This document shows positions 53,429 through 63,321 of a stretch of DNA of 64,000 nucleotides, in pieces (position 1 is the first letter of the stretch; every line of letters begins with the position of its first letter). Below the pieces are notes generated by a model. The model did no database searches, was not told where the DNA came from, and was given only the letters and a program-made list of their open reading frames with translations. The stretch lies in assembly GCF_016862815.1 (NCBI RefSeq), contig NZ_BONR01000005.1, positions 62,001-126,000 on the forward strand. The letters run 5' to 3'. This DNA is from Demequina activiva. Its GTDB lineage: Bacteria; Actinomycetota; Actinomycetes; Actinomycetales; Demequinaceae. Both the position numbers and the translations under genes were made by a program.

Positions 53429-56400
53429 CGCGACAGCGCCCTCGTCACCAGGTCCTCCTGCTCCTCCTTGTGACGCGAGCTGAGTCCGGAGGCGGGGGAG
53501 GCGGCGGCGGGGCGGGTGATGCCCGTGACCTCACGGCCCAGCGCGTTGGGCAGCGCGTGGGAGAGGTACGTCCATCCGCCCTGGTTGCGAGGCTCCTCCT
53601 GGACCCACCTGAGGGGCGCATCGCCGTATGGGGCGAGCGCCTTCTCGAGAGCGTCGTGGTCGAGCGGGTACAGCTGCTCGAGCCGCAGGATGGCCGTCGA
53701 CGTGTCGCCGGACTTGTCGCGCTGCGCGGCCAGGTCGTAGTAGACCTTTCCGGCGCACAGCAGCACGCGATCCACGCCTGCGGGGTCCACGGTGTCGCCG
53801 ATGACCGGCTCGAAGGTGCCGGTGGTGAAGTCCTCGACCGCGGACTGCGCCGCACGCAGTCGCAGCATCGACTTGGGCGTGAAGACGATCAGCGGGCGCC
53901 GCGGGCGGTCATACGCCTGGCGCCGCAGCAGGTGGAAGTAGCTCGCAGGGGTGGAGGGCATCGCGGCGATCATGTTGTCCTCCGCGCACAGCTGCAGGAA
54001 GCGCTCGACGCGGGCGGACGAGTGGTCCGGACCCTGGCCCTCGTAGCCGTGCGGCAGCAGCAGCACCACGGAGGAGGACTGCCCCCACTTCTGCTCGGCG
54101 GAGGAGATGAACTCGTCGATGATGGTCTGCGCGCCGTTGACGAAGTCGCCGAACTGCGCCTCCCACAGCGTCAGTGCATCGGGCCGCTCGACCGAGTAGC
54201 CGTACTCGAAGCCCACCACCGCGTACTCGCTCAGCGACGAGTCGTAGATGTGCAGCGGCGCCTGGTCTGCGGTCAGGTAGCGCAGCGGCGCCCACTCGGC
54301 GCCGGTGGCGCGATCGTGGAACACGGCGTGGCGCTGCACGAAGGTGCCGCGGCGCGTGTCCTGCCCCGACATGCGCACCGGGACGCCCTCCTGGAGCAGC
54401 GTGCCGAACGCGAGGATCTCGCCGTAGCCCCAGTCGATGCCGCCTTCCCGGGTCATGGCCTCGCGGCGCTCGAGCAGCTTCGCGAGCTTGGGGTGCACCG
54501 CGAAGCCCTGAGGCGGGCGCGTGTGCGCGCGGCCCACGCGCTCGATCTGACCGGGGCTCGCCGCCGTCTGCCAGCCCACCATCATGCCGGCGTCGGAGGA
54601 CTGCGAGCTGGGCAGCTCGAGGCCGGAGATGGACTCCGTGTCCGTCCCCTGGAAGCCGTCGCGAGTCTCGATGAAGACGCGCTCGAGCTGGGCGAGGTAG
54701 TCCTGCGACACGGCCTCGGCCTCGTCCTCGGTGATGTCGCCACGCCGGATCAGCGCCTCGGTGTAGAGGTGGCGCACCGAGCGCTTGGCCTCGATGAGGT
54801 CGTACATGCGCGGCTGCGTCATCGAGGGGTCGTCGCCCTCGTTGTGGCCGCGGCGGCGGTAGCAGACCATGTCGATGATGACGTCCCGACCGAACGCCTC
54901 GCGGTACTCGAACGCCAGCCGGGCGGCGCGCACGCAGGCCTCCGGGTCGTCGCCGTTCACGTGGAAGATCGGGATCTGGTAGCCCTTGGCGATGTCCGTG
55001 CAGTACCGCGTCGAACGCGAGTCGCCAGGCCCGGTGGTGAAGCCCACCTGGTTGTTGATGATGACGTGGACCGTGCCACCAGTGGCGTAGCCGCGCAGCC
55101 CTGCCAGGTTGAGGGTCTCCATCACCACCCCCTGGCCGGCGAAGGCCGCGTCGCCGTGCACCAGCACGGGCAGGACGGGGAAGCCGTCCGTGGCCGGGTC
55201 GGCGGACAGCTGGTCGAGCTTGGCTCGCACGATGCCCTCGAGCACCGGATTGACCGCCTCGAGGTGCGAGGGGTTGGCCGCCAGGTAGACGTTGGTGGTC
55301 TCGCCGGACTCCGCGGTGAAGGTTCCCTCGGTGCCGAGGTGGTACTTCACGTCGCCCGAGCCCTGGACGGAGCCGGGAACGGCGGTGCCGTCGAACTCGG
55401 AGAAGATCTGCGAGTAGCTCTTGCCGGCGAGGTTCGCGAGCACGTTGAGGCGCCCGCGGTGCGCCATGCCGATGCACACCTCCTGGATGCCGGCCACGGC
55501 GGCCGCGGACATCACGGAGTCGAGCAGCGGGATCAGGGACTCGCCGCCCTCGAGCGAGAAGCGCTTCTGGCCCACGTACTTGGTCTGCAGGAAGGCCTCG
55601 AAGGCCTCCGCGGCGTTGAGGCGGCGCAGCACTCGCAGGTGCTCCTCGCGGGTGGGCTTGGTGTAGCCCTTCTCGAGGCGCTCCTGGAGCCAGGCGCGCT
55701 GAGCGCGGTCCGCGATGTGCATGTACTCGACGCCCACGGTGCGGCAGTACGCGTCGCGCAGGCGACCCAGGACGTCACGCATCTTCCAGGTGTTCTGGCC
55801 GCCGAACCCGCCGGTGGCGTAGTGGCGGTCCAGGTCCCACAGGGTGAGGCCATGGGTCTGGACGTCGAGGTCGGGGTGCTTGCGCAGCCGGGTGGACAGC
55901 GGGTCGACGTCCGCCATCAGGTGGCCGCGCGAGCGGTAGGCGTGGATGAGCTCGGCGATGCGCGCGGGCTTCGCGGCCTCCGCCTCCTCGTTGGTCGCCG
56001 AGTCCTGGACCCAGCGCACGGGCTCGTAGGGCACGCGCAGGGCCACGAACACGCGGTCCCAGAACCCGTCGAGTCCCAGCAGCTTCTTGTGCACGAGCGC
56101 GAGGAACTCGCCGGACTGGGCGCCCTGGATGACGCGGTGGTCGTAGGTCGAGGTGAGGGTCATCACCTTGGACACGCCCAGGCGGGCGATGGTCTCGTTG
56201 GAGGCGCCCTGGTACTCGGCGGGGTAGTCCATCGAGCCCACGCCGATGATCGCGCCCTGGCCCTCCATGAGGCGCGGCACGGAATGCACCGTGCCGATGG
56301 TGCCCGGGTTGGTGAGCGTGATGGTGGTGCCCTGGAAGTCCCCGGCTTGGAGCGCTCCGGTGCGCGCCTTGCGGACGATGTCCTCGTACGCGGACCAGAA

Positions 56401-57267
56401 CTTCGCGAAGTCCATCCGGTCCGCGTCCTTGACGTTCGGCACCAGGAGCTGGCGTACGCCGTCGCCCTTGTCGAGGTCGATCGCGAGCCCGAAGTTGACG
56501 TGCTCTGGAGTGCGGATCGCGGGCTTGCCCTCGTCCTGCGCGTAGGCGACGTTCATCGCGGGCTGCTCGGTGAGCGCCTCGACGATCGCGTAGCCGATGA
56601 GGTGCGTGAAGCTGACCTTGCCGCCTCGGGTGCGCGACAGGTGGTTGTTGATGACCGTGCGGTTGTCCATCAGCAGCTTGGCCGGGATGGTGCGCACCGA
56701 CGTGGCGGTGGGGACGGAGAGGCTGGCCTCCATGTTGGTGACCACGCGGGCCGCGGGACCCCGCAGGCGCGACAGGCCGTGCTCGACGTCCTTGGCGGCC
56801 AGGGCCTGGTGGTCGTGGCTCTGGAGGTACGCGGCCGTGGGAGCCTGCGCCGTCGCGATGGGCTGCGTCGCGGTCGACTCGACGTCCGCCTCCGGAGCCG
56901 GGCTGTCGTCTGCCTTCGCGGCGGTGGCGTCCACCTGTGCGGCGGGCGTGGGCATCTCCTGCGTCGAGGGCTGCTCGATGCGGGGGCGTGCGGTTCCGGC
57001 GGCCGATGCGCTGGGCGCTGCGGGCGCGGACGCCTGGGCGGGCGCGGGGCTCGGCTCGCTCGCGGGAGCGGGAGCGCTGGCCGGCTCGGCCTCGGCGGCG
57101 GAGTCGACCGCAGTGGCTGACGGCTCCGCGGCTGGCGCCGCGCTCGGGCTCGACGGCGTGGATCCTGAGGCGTCTGCGCCGAGGATCAGGGAGGCGACGG
57201 AGGGTGCTCCGGCGCTCCGGGTGACGGTGGTGCGGTCAGTATCTGGCGCGCTGGTGTCGGTGGACAC
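53425..57267 (-). CDS. kgd: Multifunctional 2-oxoglutarate enzyme Kgd
   Basis: A 1280-residue enzyme fusing an E2-like succinyltransferase domain (about 170-380, with [14 protein letters not shown]) to a thiamine-dependent E1 domain (about 440-1280, with [12 protein letters not shown] and [12 protein letters not shown]). It converts 2-oxoglutarate to succinate semialdehyde, succinyl-CoA or hydroxy-oxoadipate in the TCA cycle. The usual N-terminal E1 segment NEWLVEEMY-type is missing: the protein opens with about 130 low-complexity Ala/Ser/Pro residues. A TGA lies ten codons upstream of the GTG start, so no longer form exists. Confidence 0.95.
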   Translation of the reverse strand: MSTDTSAPDTDRTTVTRSAGAPSVASLILGADASGSTPSSPSAAPAAEPSATAVDSAAEAEPASAPAPASEPSPAPAQASAPAAPSASAAGTARPRIEQPSTQEMPTPAAQVDATAAKADDSPAPEADVESTATQPIATAQAPTAAYLQSHDHQALAAKDVEHGLSRLRGPAARVVTNMEASLSVPTATSVRTIPAKLLMDNRTVINNHLSRTRGGKVSFTHLIGYAIVEALTEQPAMNVAYAQDEGKPAIRTPEHVNFGLAIDLDKGDGVRQLLVPNVKDADRMDFAKFWSAYEDIVRKARTGALQAGDFQGTTITLTNPGTIGTVHSVPRLMEGQGAIIGVGSMDYPAEYQGASNETIARLGVSKVMTLTSTYDHRVIQGAQSGEFLALVHKKLLGLDGFWDRVFVALRVPYEPVRWVQDSATNEEAEAAKPARIAELIHAYRSRGHLMADVDPLSTRLRKHPDLDVQTHGLTLWDLDRHYATGGFGGQNTWKMRDVLGRLRDAYCRTVGVEYMHIADRAQRAWLQERLEKGYTKPTREEHLRVLRRLNAAEAFEAFLQTKYVGQKRFSLEGGESLIPLLDSVMSAAAVAGIQEVCIGMAHRGRLNVLANLAGKSYSQIFSEFDGTAVPGSVQGSGDVKYHLGTEGTFTAESGETTNVYLAANPSHLEAVNPVLEGIVRAKLDQLSADPATDGFPVLPVLVHGDAAFAGQGVVMETLNLAGLRGYATGGTVHVIINNQVGFTTGPGDSRSTRYCTDIAKGYQIPIFHVNGDDPEACVRAARLAFEYREAFGRDVIIDMVCYRRRGHNEGDDPSMTQPRMYDLIEAKRSVRHLYTEALIRRGDITEDEAEAVSQDYLAQLERVFIETRDGFQGTDTESISGLELPSSQSSDAGMMVGWQTAASPGQIERVGRAHTRPPQGFAVHPKLAKLLERREAMTREGGIDWGYGEILAFGTLLQEGVPVRMSGQDTRRGTFVQRHAVFHDRATGAEWAPLRYLTADQAPLHIYDSSLSEYAVVGFEYGYSVERPDALTLWEAQFGDFVNGAQTIIDEFISSAEQKWGQSSSVVLLLPHGYEGQGPDHSSARVERFLQLCAEDNMIAAMPSTPASYFHLLRRQAYDRPRRPLIVFTPKSMLRLRAAQSAVEDFTTGTFEPVIGDTVDPAGVDRVLLCAGKVYYDLAAQRDKSGDTSTAILRLEQLYPLDHDALEKALAPYGDAPLRWVQEEPRNQGGWTYLSHALPNALGREVTGITRPAAASPASGLSSRHKEEQEDLVTRALSR

Positions 57268-57379
57268 GTCCGGGGCCGCTCGCTTTCTTGGCGCTCATGC
57301 GTCGATGACAACTGTGTACTGGCATTCTCCAGCCTAAACGCCTCACCTGAGTGCCGCGTGCCACGATTTGGGAGAATCG

Positions 57380-58192
57380 TTATGCGATGTCCCGCCGGAA
57401 CGTCACGAGCCAGCCGATCACGCCCGCGATGGCCGCGTAGCCGAGCAGCACGGCGAAGCCCGCCCACGGCGACAGCAGGTCTCCGGCGCCCACACTGGTG
57501 TAGAAGCTGGCGCCAGCCATCGCCTCGCCGGCCGCGCCTGGCAGGAACTTCGCGGCGCCGGCGACGGGCTCGATGAAGGCGAGCGCGACGCGGACGATGG
57601 GCTCCACGAGCTGCGTCCAGCCCAGCAGCACCACGATCACCACCACCTGGTTGGTGAGCGCGGACCCGAAGCCCACGCCCACGACGCCCCAGACGGTGAG
57701 CGCGACGACGCTCATGCCGAGCATCTGCCACACCTCGACGCTGTCCAGTCCCGTGGGCTCACCGCCGAGCATCAAGGCGCCGGCACCCACTGCGACGCCG
57801 CTGGCCATGCCCACGACGCCGTAGAGCAGCGCGAAGGGCAGCACCGCGATGAACTTGGCGGCGATCACGCGCGCGCGGCTGGGCGCGAGCAGCAGCGTGG
57901 TGTCGATGGTGCGATGCCGGAACTCGCTGGTGACCGCCAGCGCGCCCAGGATCACCGGGAACACGTAGCCGAACGAGACCGGGAGAGAGTAGACCGTGCG
58001 GGCGGTCTCCAGCGGATCCATCATCACGGGCTCGCCCGTCGCGCTGGTGCCGCCGAGCTCGTCCGCGAAGGCGAAGGAGAAGGCGATCGAGCCGGTGATG
58101 AAGGCGACGCCGACCGCCATGGAGATGAGCAGCACCCACCACAGTCGCGTCGAGCGGAGCTTGCGCAGCTCGGAGGTGATCGCGGCGCTCAT
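57380..58192 (-). CDS. ABC-2-type transporter permease
   Basis: A 270-residue membrane protein with six helices and the ABC-2 pattern: SELRKLRSTRLWWVLLISMAV at the N-terminus, EFRHRTIDTTLLLAPSR between helices 2 and 3. It overlaps the upstream ATPase gene by four bases, so the two form one exporter. Substrates of this subgroup range from antibiotics to lipids; none can be inferred here. Confidence 0.88.
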   Translation of the reverse strand: MSAAITSELRKLRSTRLWWVLLISMAVGVAFITGSIAFSFAFADELGGTSATGEPVMMDPLETARTVYSLPVSFGYVFPVILGALAVTSEFRHRTIDTTLLLAPSRARVIAAKFIAVLPFALLYGVVGMASGVAVGAGALMLGGEPTGLDSVEVWQMLGMSVVALTVWGVVGVGFGSALTNQVVVIVVLLGWTQLVEPIVRVALAFIEPVAGAAKFLPGAAGEAMAGASFYTSVGAGDLLSPWAGFAVLLGYAAIAGVIGWLVTFRRDIA

Positions 58193-59091
58193 ACGATCGA
58201 CTCCGTCCCGGTGAGGCCCAGGAAGACGCTCTCGAGGCTCTCACCGGCCTCGCTCAGGCCATGCACCTCGAGCCCGTCGGCGTATGCCGCCGCGCCCACG
58301 TCCGCCGCCGAGACGCCAGCGATGCTCGCCTGCCCGGCGCGTTCGATGACGCCGGACTCAGGGAAGCGTGCACGCACGAAGTCTGCAAGAGCGTCGGTGG
58401 CGGGCGAGACCAGCCGGACCGCGGGCCGCGCGAGGGCGCGCAGCTGCGCGAGGGACGACTGGTGGCGCAGCGCGCCCGACGCGATGATCACCACGTCGTC
58501 CACGGTCTGCTCGACCTCGGACAGCAGGTGAGAGCTGAGCAGCACCGTGCCACCGGAGTCCGCGAAGTGACGCAGGAACGACCGCAGCCACTTGATGCCG
58601 GCAGGGTCCAGGCCGTTCGCGGACTCGTCGAGCACCAGCACGCTCGGGTCGCCCAGCAGCGCGGTGGCCAGGCCCAGTCGCTGGCGCATGCCCAGCGAGT
58701 AGCCCCCCACGCGGCGCCGGGCCGCATCGGTCATGCCGACGGCCTCGAGCACCTCGTCGCACCGTGCGTCGCTCGCCCCCACCAGGGGGGCGTAGGCGCG
58801 CAGATGCTCGCGTGCCGTCCTGCCGGGGTGGAACGCTCCCTCGAAGTGCGCGCCCACGATCGCCCCGGGACGCGCGTGCTGGGCGTAGCCGCGGCCGCCG
58901 ATGGTCGCGGAGCCGGCTGTCGCAGCCACCAGCCCCACGAGGATGCGCAGCGTGGTCGACTTGCCGGCGCCGTTGGGCCCCAGGAACCCGGTGACCCGGC
59001 CCGGCTCAGCGGTGAAGGAGAGGTCGTCGACGGCGGTGATGGTGCCGTACCGCTTGGTCAGAGAGGCGACCTCGACGGCGCGTTGCTCCAT
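58189..59091 (-). CDS. ABC transporter ATP-binding protein
   Basis: A 300-residue ATPase with Walker A LGPNGAGKSTTLR near residue 40, signature YSLGMRQRLGLATALL, Walker B VLVLDESANGLDP and H-loop LLSSHLLSEV. The Walker B glutamate is kept, but the following proline of the common DEPxNGLDP is Ser. About 80 residues follow the ATPase core, as in drug/antibiotic exporters of the DrrA type. Partner of the permease encoded immediately downstream. Confidence 0.92.
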   Translation of the reverse strand: MEQRAVEVASLTKRYGTITAVDDLSFTAEPGRVTGFLGPNGAGKSTTLRILVGLVAATAGSATIGGRGYAQHARPGAIVGAHFEGAFHPGRTAREHLRAYAPLVGASDARCDEVLEAVGMTDAARRRVGGYSLGMRQRLGLATALLGDPSVLVLDESANGLDPAGIKWLRSFLRHFADSGGTVLLSSHLLSEVEQTVDDVVIIASGALRHQSSLAQLRALARPAVRLVSPATDALADFVRARFPESGVIERAGQASIAGVSAADVGAAAYADGLEVHGLSEAGESLESVFLGLTGTESIV

Positions 59092-59179
59092 GCTGCACTC
59101 CTCCTTGGTGGGCTCCCCGCCGATGCTAACGGCTGCTGGCTATGCTGGTCGTCACTATGGACTCTGACTGTCAGCCGTC

Positions 59180-60490
59180 ATGATCACGGCCTGGCTGCTC
59201 GTCGGGCTCGGCGTGCTGCTCACCCTCGGTACGGCCGTGTTCGTCGCCGCCGAGTTCTCGCTCGTGGCCCTCGATCCTGCGCATGTCGACGACTCCGACC
59301 GCAAGGGGCGGCGCGTGCGCGCGGCCCTGGGACGGCTGTCGACCCAGCTGTCCGGGGCCCAGGTGGGCATCACGCTCACCACGATCCTGCTGGGCTACAC
59401 CGCGCAGCCTGCGCTCGTCGAACTGCTCGAGGTGCCGCTGTCCTCGACGCCGCTGGCCCGTGCCGCGGTCGCGGGTGTCGCCGGCGTCGCGTCCCTGGTG
59501 ATCGTCAATGCCTTCTCGATGATCGTCGGCGAGCTCGTCCCCAAGAACGCTGCGCTCGCGGACCCGATGCGCACGGCGCGCACGGTGTCGCCGTGGATGA
59601 TGGGCTTCACGACCGCGCTGCGTCCGCTGATCTCGCTGCTCAACCGCACGGCGAACGCGATCCTGCGCTCGATGGGCGTCGAGCCGCGTGAGGAGCTGTC
59701 CGGCGGGCGATCGCCGCAGGAGCTCGCCGCGCTCGTGAGGCGCAGCGCGGAGGCGGGGACGCTCGCCCCGTCGACAGCGCTGCTGCTCAAGAACACGATC
59801 GACCTGGATGCGCTGACGGCGATCGACGTGATGACGGACAGGACCCGGCTGCAGACTCTCGCGCGCGACGCCACCGCCGCGGACGTGATGGCGATCGCTC
59901 GGGCCTCGGGGCATTCGCGGTTCCCAGTGCTGAGCGACGGCATCGACGACGTCCTGGGCCTGGTGCACCTGCGAGCGGCCATCGCCGTGCCATTCCACGA
60001 GCGCGATCGCACGCCTGTCGCCCAGCTCATGGTCGAGGCGCCGCGGATCCCGGAGACCATGCAGATGCGCCCGCTGCTGATCGAGCTGCGCGGGCTGGGC
60101 CCGCAGTGCGCGCTGGTGGTCGACGAGTATGGCGGCACGTCGGGCATGGTGACCCTGGAGGACGTGGTCGAGGAGCTCGTCGGCGAGGTCGCGGACGAGC
60201 ACGACCGGCGTCGCGCGGCCGCCCACCGCAGCCCGGGCGGTGCCTGGGTGGTGCCCGGGGATCTGCGCCCCGACGAGGTCGAGGAGCTCACCTCCTTGTC
60301 CATCCCGGAGTCGCCGGCGTACGAGACGGTCGCGGGCTTCGTGATGGCCACCCTGGGCCGGGTGGCGGACGTGGGCGACGAGGTCGTGTGCGAGGACGCG
60401 CGCATTCGCGTCGAGCGCATGGACGGGCGTCGCATCGACCGCGTGCGCCTCACGCCCTTCCCGAAGGAAGACGTGGAGGAGCGCACGTGA
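59180..60490 (+). CDS. CNNM/CorC-family (hemolysin-related) transporter protein
   Basis: A 436-residue protein. The DUF21/CNNM membrane domain (about 1-180) has AAEFSLVALDPAHVDD and MIVGELVPKNAALADP. Two CBS repeats span about 195-325 (FPVLSDGIDDVLGLVHL and VVDEYGGTSGMVTLEDVVEEL), and a CorC_HlyC domain (about 345-430) ends it. Such proteins mediate magnesium efflux; the old hemolysin label is misleading. TATGCT about 34 bases before the ATG is the probable -10. The stop overlaps the next, paralogous gene (GTGA). Confidence 0.92.
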   Translation: MITAWLLVGLGVLLTLGTAVFVAAEFSLVALDPAHVDDSDRKGRRVRAALGRLSTQLSGAQVGITLTTILLGYTAQPALVELLEVPLSSTPLARAAVAGVAGVASLVIVNAFSMIVGELVPKNAALADPMRTARTVSPWMMGFTTALRPLISLLNRTANAILRSMGVEPREELSGGRSPQELAALVRRSAEAGTLAPSTALLLKNTIDLDALTAIDVMTDRTRLQTLARDATAADVMAIARASGHSRFPVLSDGIDDVLGLVHLRAAIAVPFHERDRTPVAQLMVEAPRIPETMQMRPLLIELRGLGPQCALVVDEYGGTSGMVTLEDVVEELVGEVADEHDRRRAAAHRSPGGAWVVPGDLRPDEVEELTSLSIPESPAYETVAGFVMATLGRVADVGDEVVCEDARIRVERMDGRRIDRVRLTPFPKEDVEERT

Positions 60491-61536
60491 GCCTGGGCAT
60501 GGTGCTGATCGTCGTGGGCCTCCTGCTGGCGAACGCCTTCTTCGTGGGCGCGGAGTTCGCGGTGATCTCTGCGCGACGCAGCTCCATCGAGCCGCGGGCG
60601 GAGGCGGGCTCGCGGTCCGCGCGCACGGTGCTGTGGGCGATGGAGAACGTCTCGCTGATGCTGGCCTGCGCACAGCTGGGCATCACGGTGTGCTCGGTGT
60701 CGCTGGGCGTGGTCGCCGAGCCCGCCATCGCGCACGCCCTCGAGGGGCCCCTGCACGCGCTCGGAGTGCCCGAAGGCGCCTCTCACGTGCTCGCCGTCGC
60801 GATCGCGCTCACCGTCGTCGTAGGTCTGCACGTGGTCGTGGGCGAGATGGTCCCCAAGAACGCCGCAGTGTCCAGCCCTGACCGCGCGGCGCTGGTGTTC
60901 GGTCCGCCGCTGGTGTGGATCGCGCGAGTGCTGCGCCCCATCATCGGGGCGTTGAACTGGATCGCGAACGGCATCCTGCGCCTGGCGCGCATCGAGCCGC
61001 GCGACGAGGTCACCAGCGCGTTCACGGCTGACGAGGTGCACTCGATCGTCGAGCGGTCGAGCGAGGAGGGAACGCTGTCGGATCCGTCCGGCCTGCTGAC
61101 AGGCGCGATCGAGTTCTCGGACCACACCGCCGCTGACGTGATGGTGCCCGTGGCCGCGGTGACGGGAGTCGAGGCCGGCGTGAGCGTGGACGAGTTCGAG
61201 CGCGCGGTGGCCGAGTCGGGCTACTCGCGGCTGCCGGTCAGCGATGGCGGACGGTTCGTGGGCTACCTCCACGTCAAGGACACGCTGTTCGCGCGTCCCG
61301 GCGAGCGGGAGGAGCCCATCCAGGAATGGCGGGTGCGGGATCTGCCAGTCGTGGCGCCCGCGGACGAGGTCGAGACCATCCTCGCGTTGATGCGCAACTC
61401 AGGCGCCCATCTCGCCTCGGTCGAGGCCGATGGAGCACCCGTGGGGCTGGTGTTCCTGGAGGACATCATCGAGGAGCTGGTAGGCGAGGTGCGCGACTCG
61501 ATGGCGCGCGAGCAGGCGCGTCCGGGCACCCGCTGA
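60487..61536 (+). CDS. Second CNNM-family protein without CorC domain
   Basis: A 349-residue paralogue of the preceding protein. The DUF21 domain (VGAEFAVISARRSSIEPRAE, GEMVPKNAAVSSPD) and two CBS repeats (YSRLPVSDGGRFVGYLHVKD, VFLEDIIEELVGEV) are present, but the protein stops right after the second CBS, so the CorC domain is lacking. The tandem long/short pairing is common in Actinobacteria and suggests a heterodimer in which only one chain has the C-terminal domain. GTG start overlapping the previous stop. Confidence 0.9.
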   Translation: MSLGMVLIVVGLLLANAFFVGAEFAVISARRSSIEPRAEAGSRSARTVLWAMENVSLMLACAQLGITVCSVSLGVVAEPAIAHALEGPLHALGVPEGASHVLAVAIALTVVVGLHVVVGEMVPKNAAVSSPDRAALVFGPPLVWIARVLRPIIGALNWIANGILRLARIEPRDEVTSAFTADEVHSIVERSSEEGTLSDPSGLLTGAIEFSDHTAADVMVPVAAVTGVEAGVSVDEFERAVAESGYSRLPVSDGGRFVGYLHVKDTLFARPGEREEPIQEWRVRDLPVVAPADEVETILALMRNSGAHLASVEADGAPVGLVFLEDIIEELVGEVRDSMAREQARPGTR

Positions 61537-61601
61537 TCGCGAAACTTTCGCGCTGACCGTGTGGAGTGGGCAACACGAACGGGTCCCGGGCTGGCCTCAT
61601 C

Positions 61602-61617
61602 GTTACCGTTTGGTTAC
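61602..61617 (+). promoter_or_regulatory. MtrA-type box upstream of the M15 carboxypeptidase
   Basis: GTTAC-CGTTTG-GTTAC is a perfect pair of GTTAC direct repeats with a 6-base spacer, the form recalled for MtrA sites. It lies 69 bases before the GTG start of a cell-wall carboxypeptidase, a class of gene known to be MtrA-controlled in other Actinobacteria. TACACT (61615-61620), a possible -10, overlaps its end. Confidence 0.6.
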
Positions 61618-61629
61618 ACTCGCTCGAAA

Positions 61630-61652
61630 GGTTCGGAACACTGTTCGGAACC
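61630..61652. promoter_or_regulatory. Double GTTCGGAAC palindrome upstream of the M15 gene
   Basis: Two copies of GTTCGGAAC (61631-61639 and 61643-61651), each a near-palindrome, are separated by three bases and flanked by G and C, so the whole 23-base block is also a dyad. It lies between the MtrA-type box and the start codon, overlapping the likely transcription start. It is a good candidate repressor operator. Confidence 0.5.
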
Positions 61653-61686
61653 GATCCGATGGCAGACCACTCCTCTGGAGGCTCGT

Positions 61687-62532
61687 GTGAGCTCAGACGC
61701 TGATGCCCTGGCGCCCGTGCCAGCGCACCGCTCGCGTCGCGTTCGCCGGATCAAGGAGACCCAGGAGATCCAGGTCCGCACCACGCACCGGCGCCGCAAG
61801 GTCCTGACGCGCACGGGTGTGCTCGCCGGATTCGCGCTCGCCATGGTGGTGTACCCGATCATGGGCACCATCGCACCCGGCGCGGGAGCGGTGGAGGCCG
61901 TCCCGGGCGTGGTCGAGGGCCAGGCGCCGTCGACGGCCCGCGCGCTGCTGGGCGATGGTCCGCAGCTGCTGGACACCGAGCTGCCGCTGCCCTCTCCCGA
62001 GTCCGGCACGGCCGTGCTCGCCGCCGCCTCGCAGTACGACATCAGCCAGTACCTGCCCGACTGCGACCCGACGCTCGGGTGGGAGGGCCGCAACGGCCGC
62101 CTCAGCGAGGACTCGCTGTGCTCGGTCGGTGGAGGCGAGAGGCTGCGCAACGACGCCGCGGTCGCATTCGCCGAGCTCAACCACCGCTTCAAGCTGGAGT
62201 TCGGCCGCGACATCTGCCTGAGCGACTCCTACCGCACGCTGTCGGGCCAGTACGCGACCAAGGCCACTCAGGGCTGGCTCGCCGCGACGCCGGGCAAGTC
62301 GGTGCACGGCTGGGGCCTGGCGATCGACCTGTGCCGTTCCGACGCCAGCGGCTACACCAAGTCCTGGCTCGAGGAGAACGGCCGCATGTGGGGCTGGGTC
62401 AACCCCGGCTGGGCCAAGTCCTCCAAGTGGGAGCCATGGCACTGGGAGTACCTCCCGGGCACGGATCACCTGGGCGTGTACGAGTCCGGCTACTGGAGCT
62501 CGGGCGACCCGTACCGCTCCACCCGCGGCTGA
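61687..62532 (+). CDS. M15-family D-alanyl-D-alanine carboxypeptidase
   Basis: A 281-residue exported protein. A basic cytoplasmic leader (about 1-40) precedes one hydrophobic signal/anchor segment (about 45-65). The M15/VanY-type catalytic domain occupies about 115-281, with SDSYRTLSGQYATKA, zinc ligands in SVHGWGLAIDLC (His, Asp) and EPWHWEY (His). It should trim D-alanine from peptidoglycan stems. The GTG start (VSSDADALAP) follows GGAGG by five bases. Two operator-like motifs lie upstream. Confidence 0.88.
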   Translation: MSSDADALAPVPAHRSRRVRRIKETQEIQVRTTHRRRKVLTRTGVLAGFALAMVVYPIMGTIAPGAGAVEAVPGVVEGQAPSTARALLGDGPQLLDTELPLPSPESGTAVLAAASQYDISQYLPDCDPTLGWEGRNGRLSEDSLCSVGGGERLRNDAAVAFAELNHRFKLEFGRDICLSDSYRTLSGQYATKATQGWLAATPGKSVHGWGLAIDLCRSDASGYTKSWLEENGRMWGWVNPGWAKSSKWEPWHWEYLPGTDHLGVYESGYWSSGDPYRSTRG

Positions 62533-62558
62533 CGCCGCGCCTGGCTCACCGACCAGCA

Positions 62559-62580
62559 GGCCCGGCCCCGCAGCCGGGCC
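62559..62580. terminator. Terminator hairpin between convergent M15 and GIN genes
   Basis: GGCCCGGC (62559-62566) and GCCGGGCC (62573-62580) form an 8-base-pair stem with a six-base loop, ten bases before the convergent lipoprotein stop. The short TTCGTCGTG after it is only weakly T-rich. Confidence 0.65.
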
Positions 62581-62589
62581 TTCGTCGTG

Positions 62590-63270
62590 TCAGTCGGCGT
62601 TCGGCTCTCGAGCATGCACGCCGCCTGCCCCGCTCACATCTGCGTTCACCTGCGCTCCGCCCGCATGACGAACGTCCCCGAGGCCTGACAGGTCGACGTC
62701 GAGGCGCTGCGAGGCCACGAGGTCGACGTCCCCTGCGCCGGACAGATCCACCCTGGCGGTCGCGACCTCCAGCCCCGTCGTGTCGATGTCGCCCGCGCCG
62801 TCGAGCGAGAGGTCGAGGGTGTCCGCGCGGCCCGCGGCCGTGACGTCTCCCGCTCCGGTGAGCTCGATCGCGAACGTCGCGGCGTCGATGCCGGACACCT
62901 CTATCGTGCCCGCGCCGGAGAGCTCGACCGCGTCGAGAACGGGCACGGTGATGAGGTAGCGGATGCTGCTGTCCGGCCCGTCGAACGTCCACGGTGCGCC
63001 GTCGAGCCGCAACGTCCCCTCGCTCACGCGGGCGCGGGTGCGATCGAGCAGGGCGGTGTCCGCCGTCACCGTGACCGAGGCCTCGGGTCCCACGGTGACG
63101 GCGACGTCTGCGGCGCCGTTCAGCTCGATGCGCGAGAACTCGTCGACGGCCACCGTGCGTGTCTCGGTGGCGCCATCCAGGTCCGTCGGAAGGGCCGAGC
63201 AACCGGCGAGCATCAGGGCGGTCACGCTCGCGGCGACGGCCACGGCGGTGGGGCGGGTGGTGAACATCAT
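62590..63270 (-). CDS. Head-GIN-domain (DUF2807) lipoprotein
   Basis: A 226-residue lipoprotein with lipobox LAGC at residues 21-24. The GIN/DUF2807 domain is a right-handed beta-helix-like series of short strands: FSRIELNGAADVAVTVG at the start, and repeats of the type LSGAGTIEVSG, LTGAGDVTAAG, LDGAGDIDTTG and LSGAGDVDLVA. Such proteins occur on the outside of the cell; their role is unknown, though some link to signalling through anti-sigma factors. The next in-frame ATG is one codon later. Confidence 0.85.
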   Translation of the reverse strand: MMFTTRPTAVAVAASVTALMLAGCSALPTDLDGATETRTVAVDEFSRIELNGAADVAVTVGPEASVTVTADTALLDRTRARVSEGTLRLDGAPWTFDGPDSSIRYLITVPVLDAVELSGAGTIEVSGIDAATFAIELTGAGDVTAAGRADTLDLSLDGAGDIDTTGLEVATARVDLSGAGDVDLVASQRLDVDLSGLGDVRHAGGAQVNADVSGAGGVHAREPNAD

Positions 63271-63321
63271 GTCGGCTCCTGTTCGGGACGTTGCTTCGAG
63301 ACGCCTCAGACGCTACGGACC

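Noticed and set aside
53290-57120. 1276-codon plus-strand frame opposite kgd
   Set aside because: It is antisense to a fully conserved enzyme. Its length comes from the GC-rich third positions of kgd.
58620-58640. Inactivated ABC ATPase because of DESANGLDP
   Set aside because: The catalytic Glu and all other nucleotide-binding motifs are intact; Ser in place of Pro is a tolerated position.
59180-61536. Hemolysins (virulence factors)
   Set aside because: The domains are CNNM/CBS/CorC, which relate to magnesium transport; the hemolysin name is historical.
61540-61687. c-di-AMP (ydaO-type) riboswitch before the cell-wall carboxypeptidase
   Set aside because: Such riboswitches precede wall hydrolases in Actinobacteria, but the leader here is too short and lacks the conserved helices; the motifs present look like protein-binding sites.
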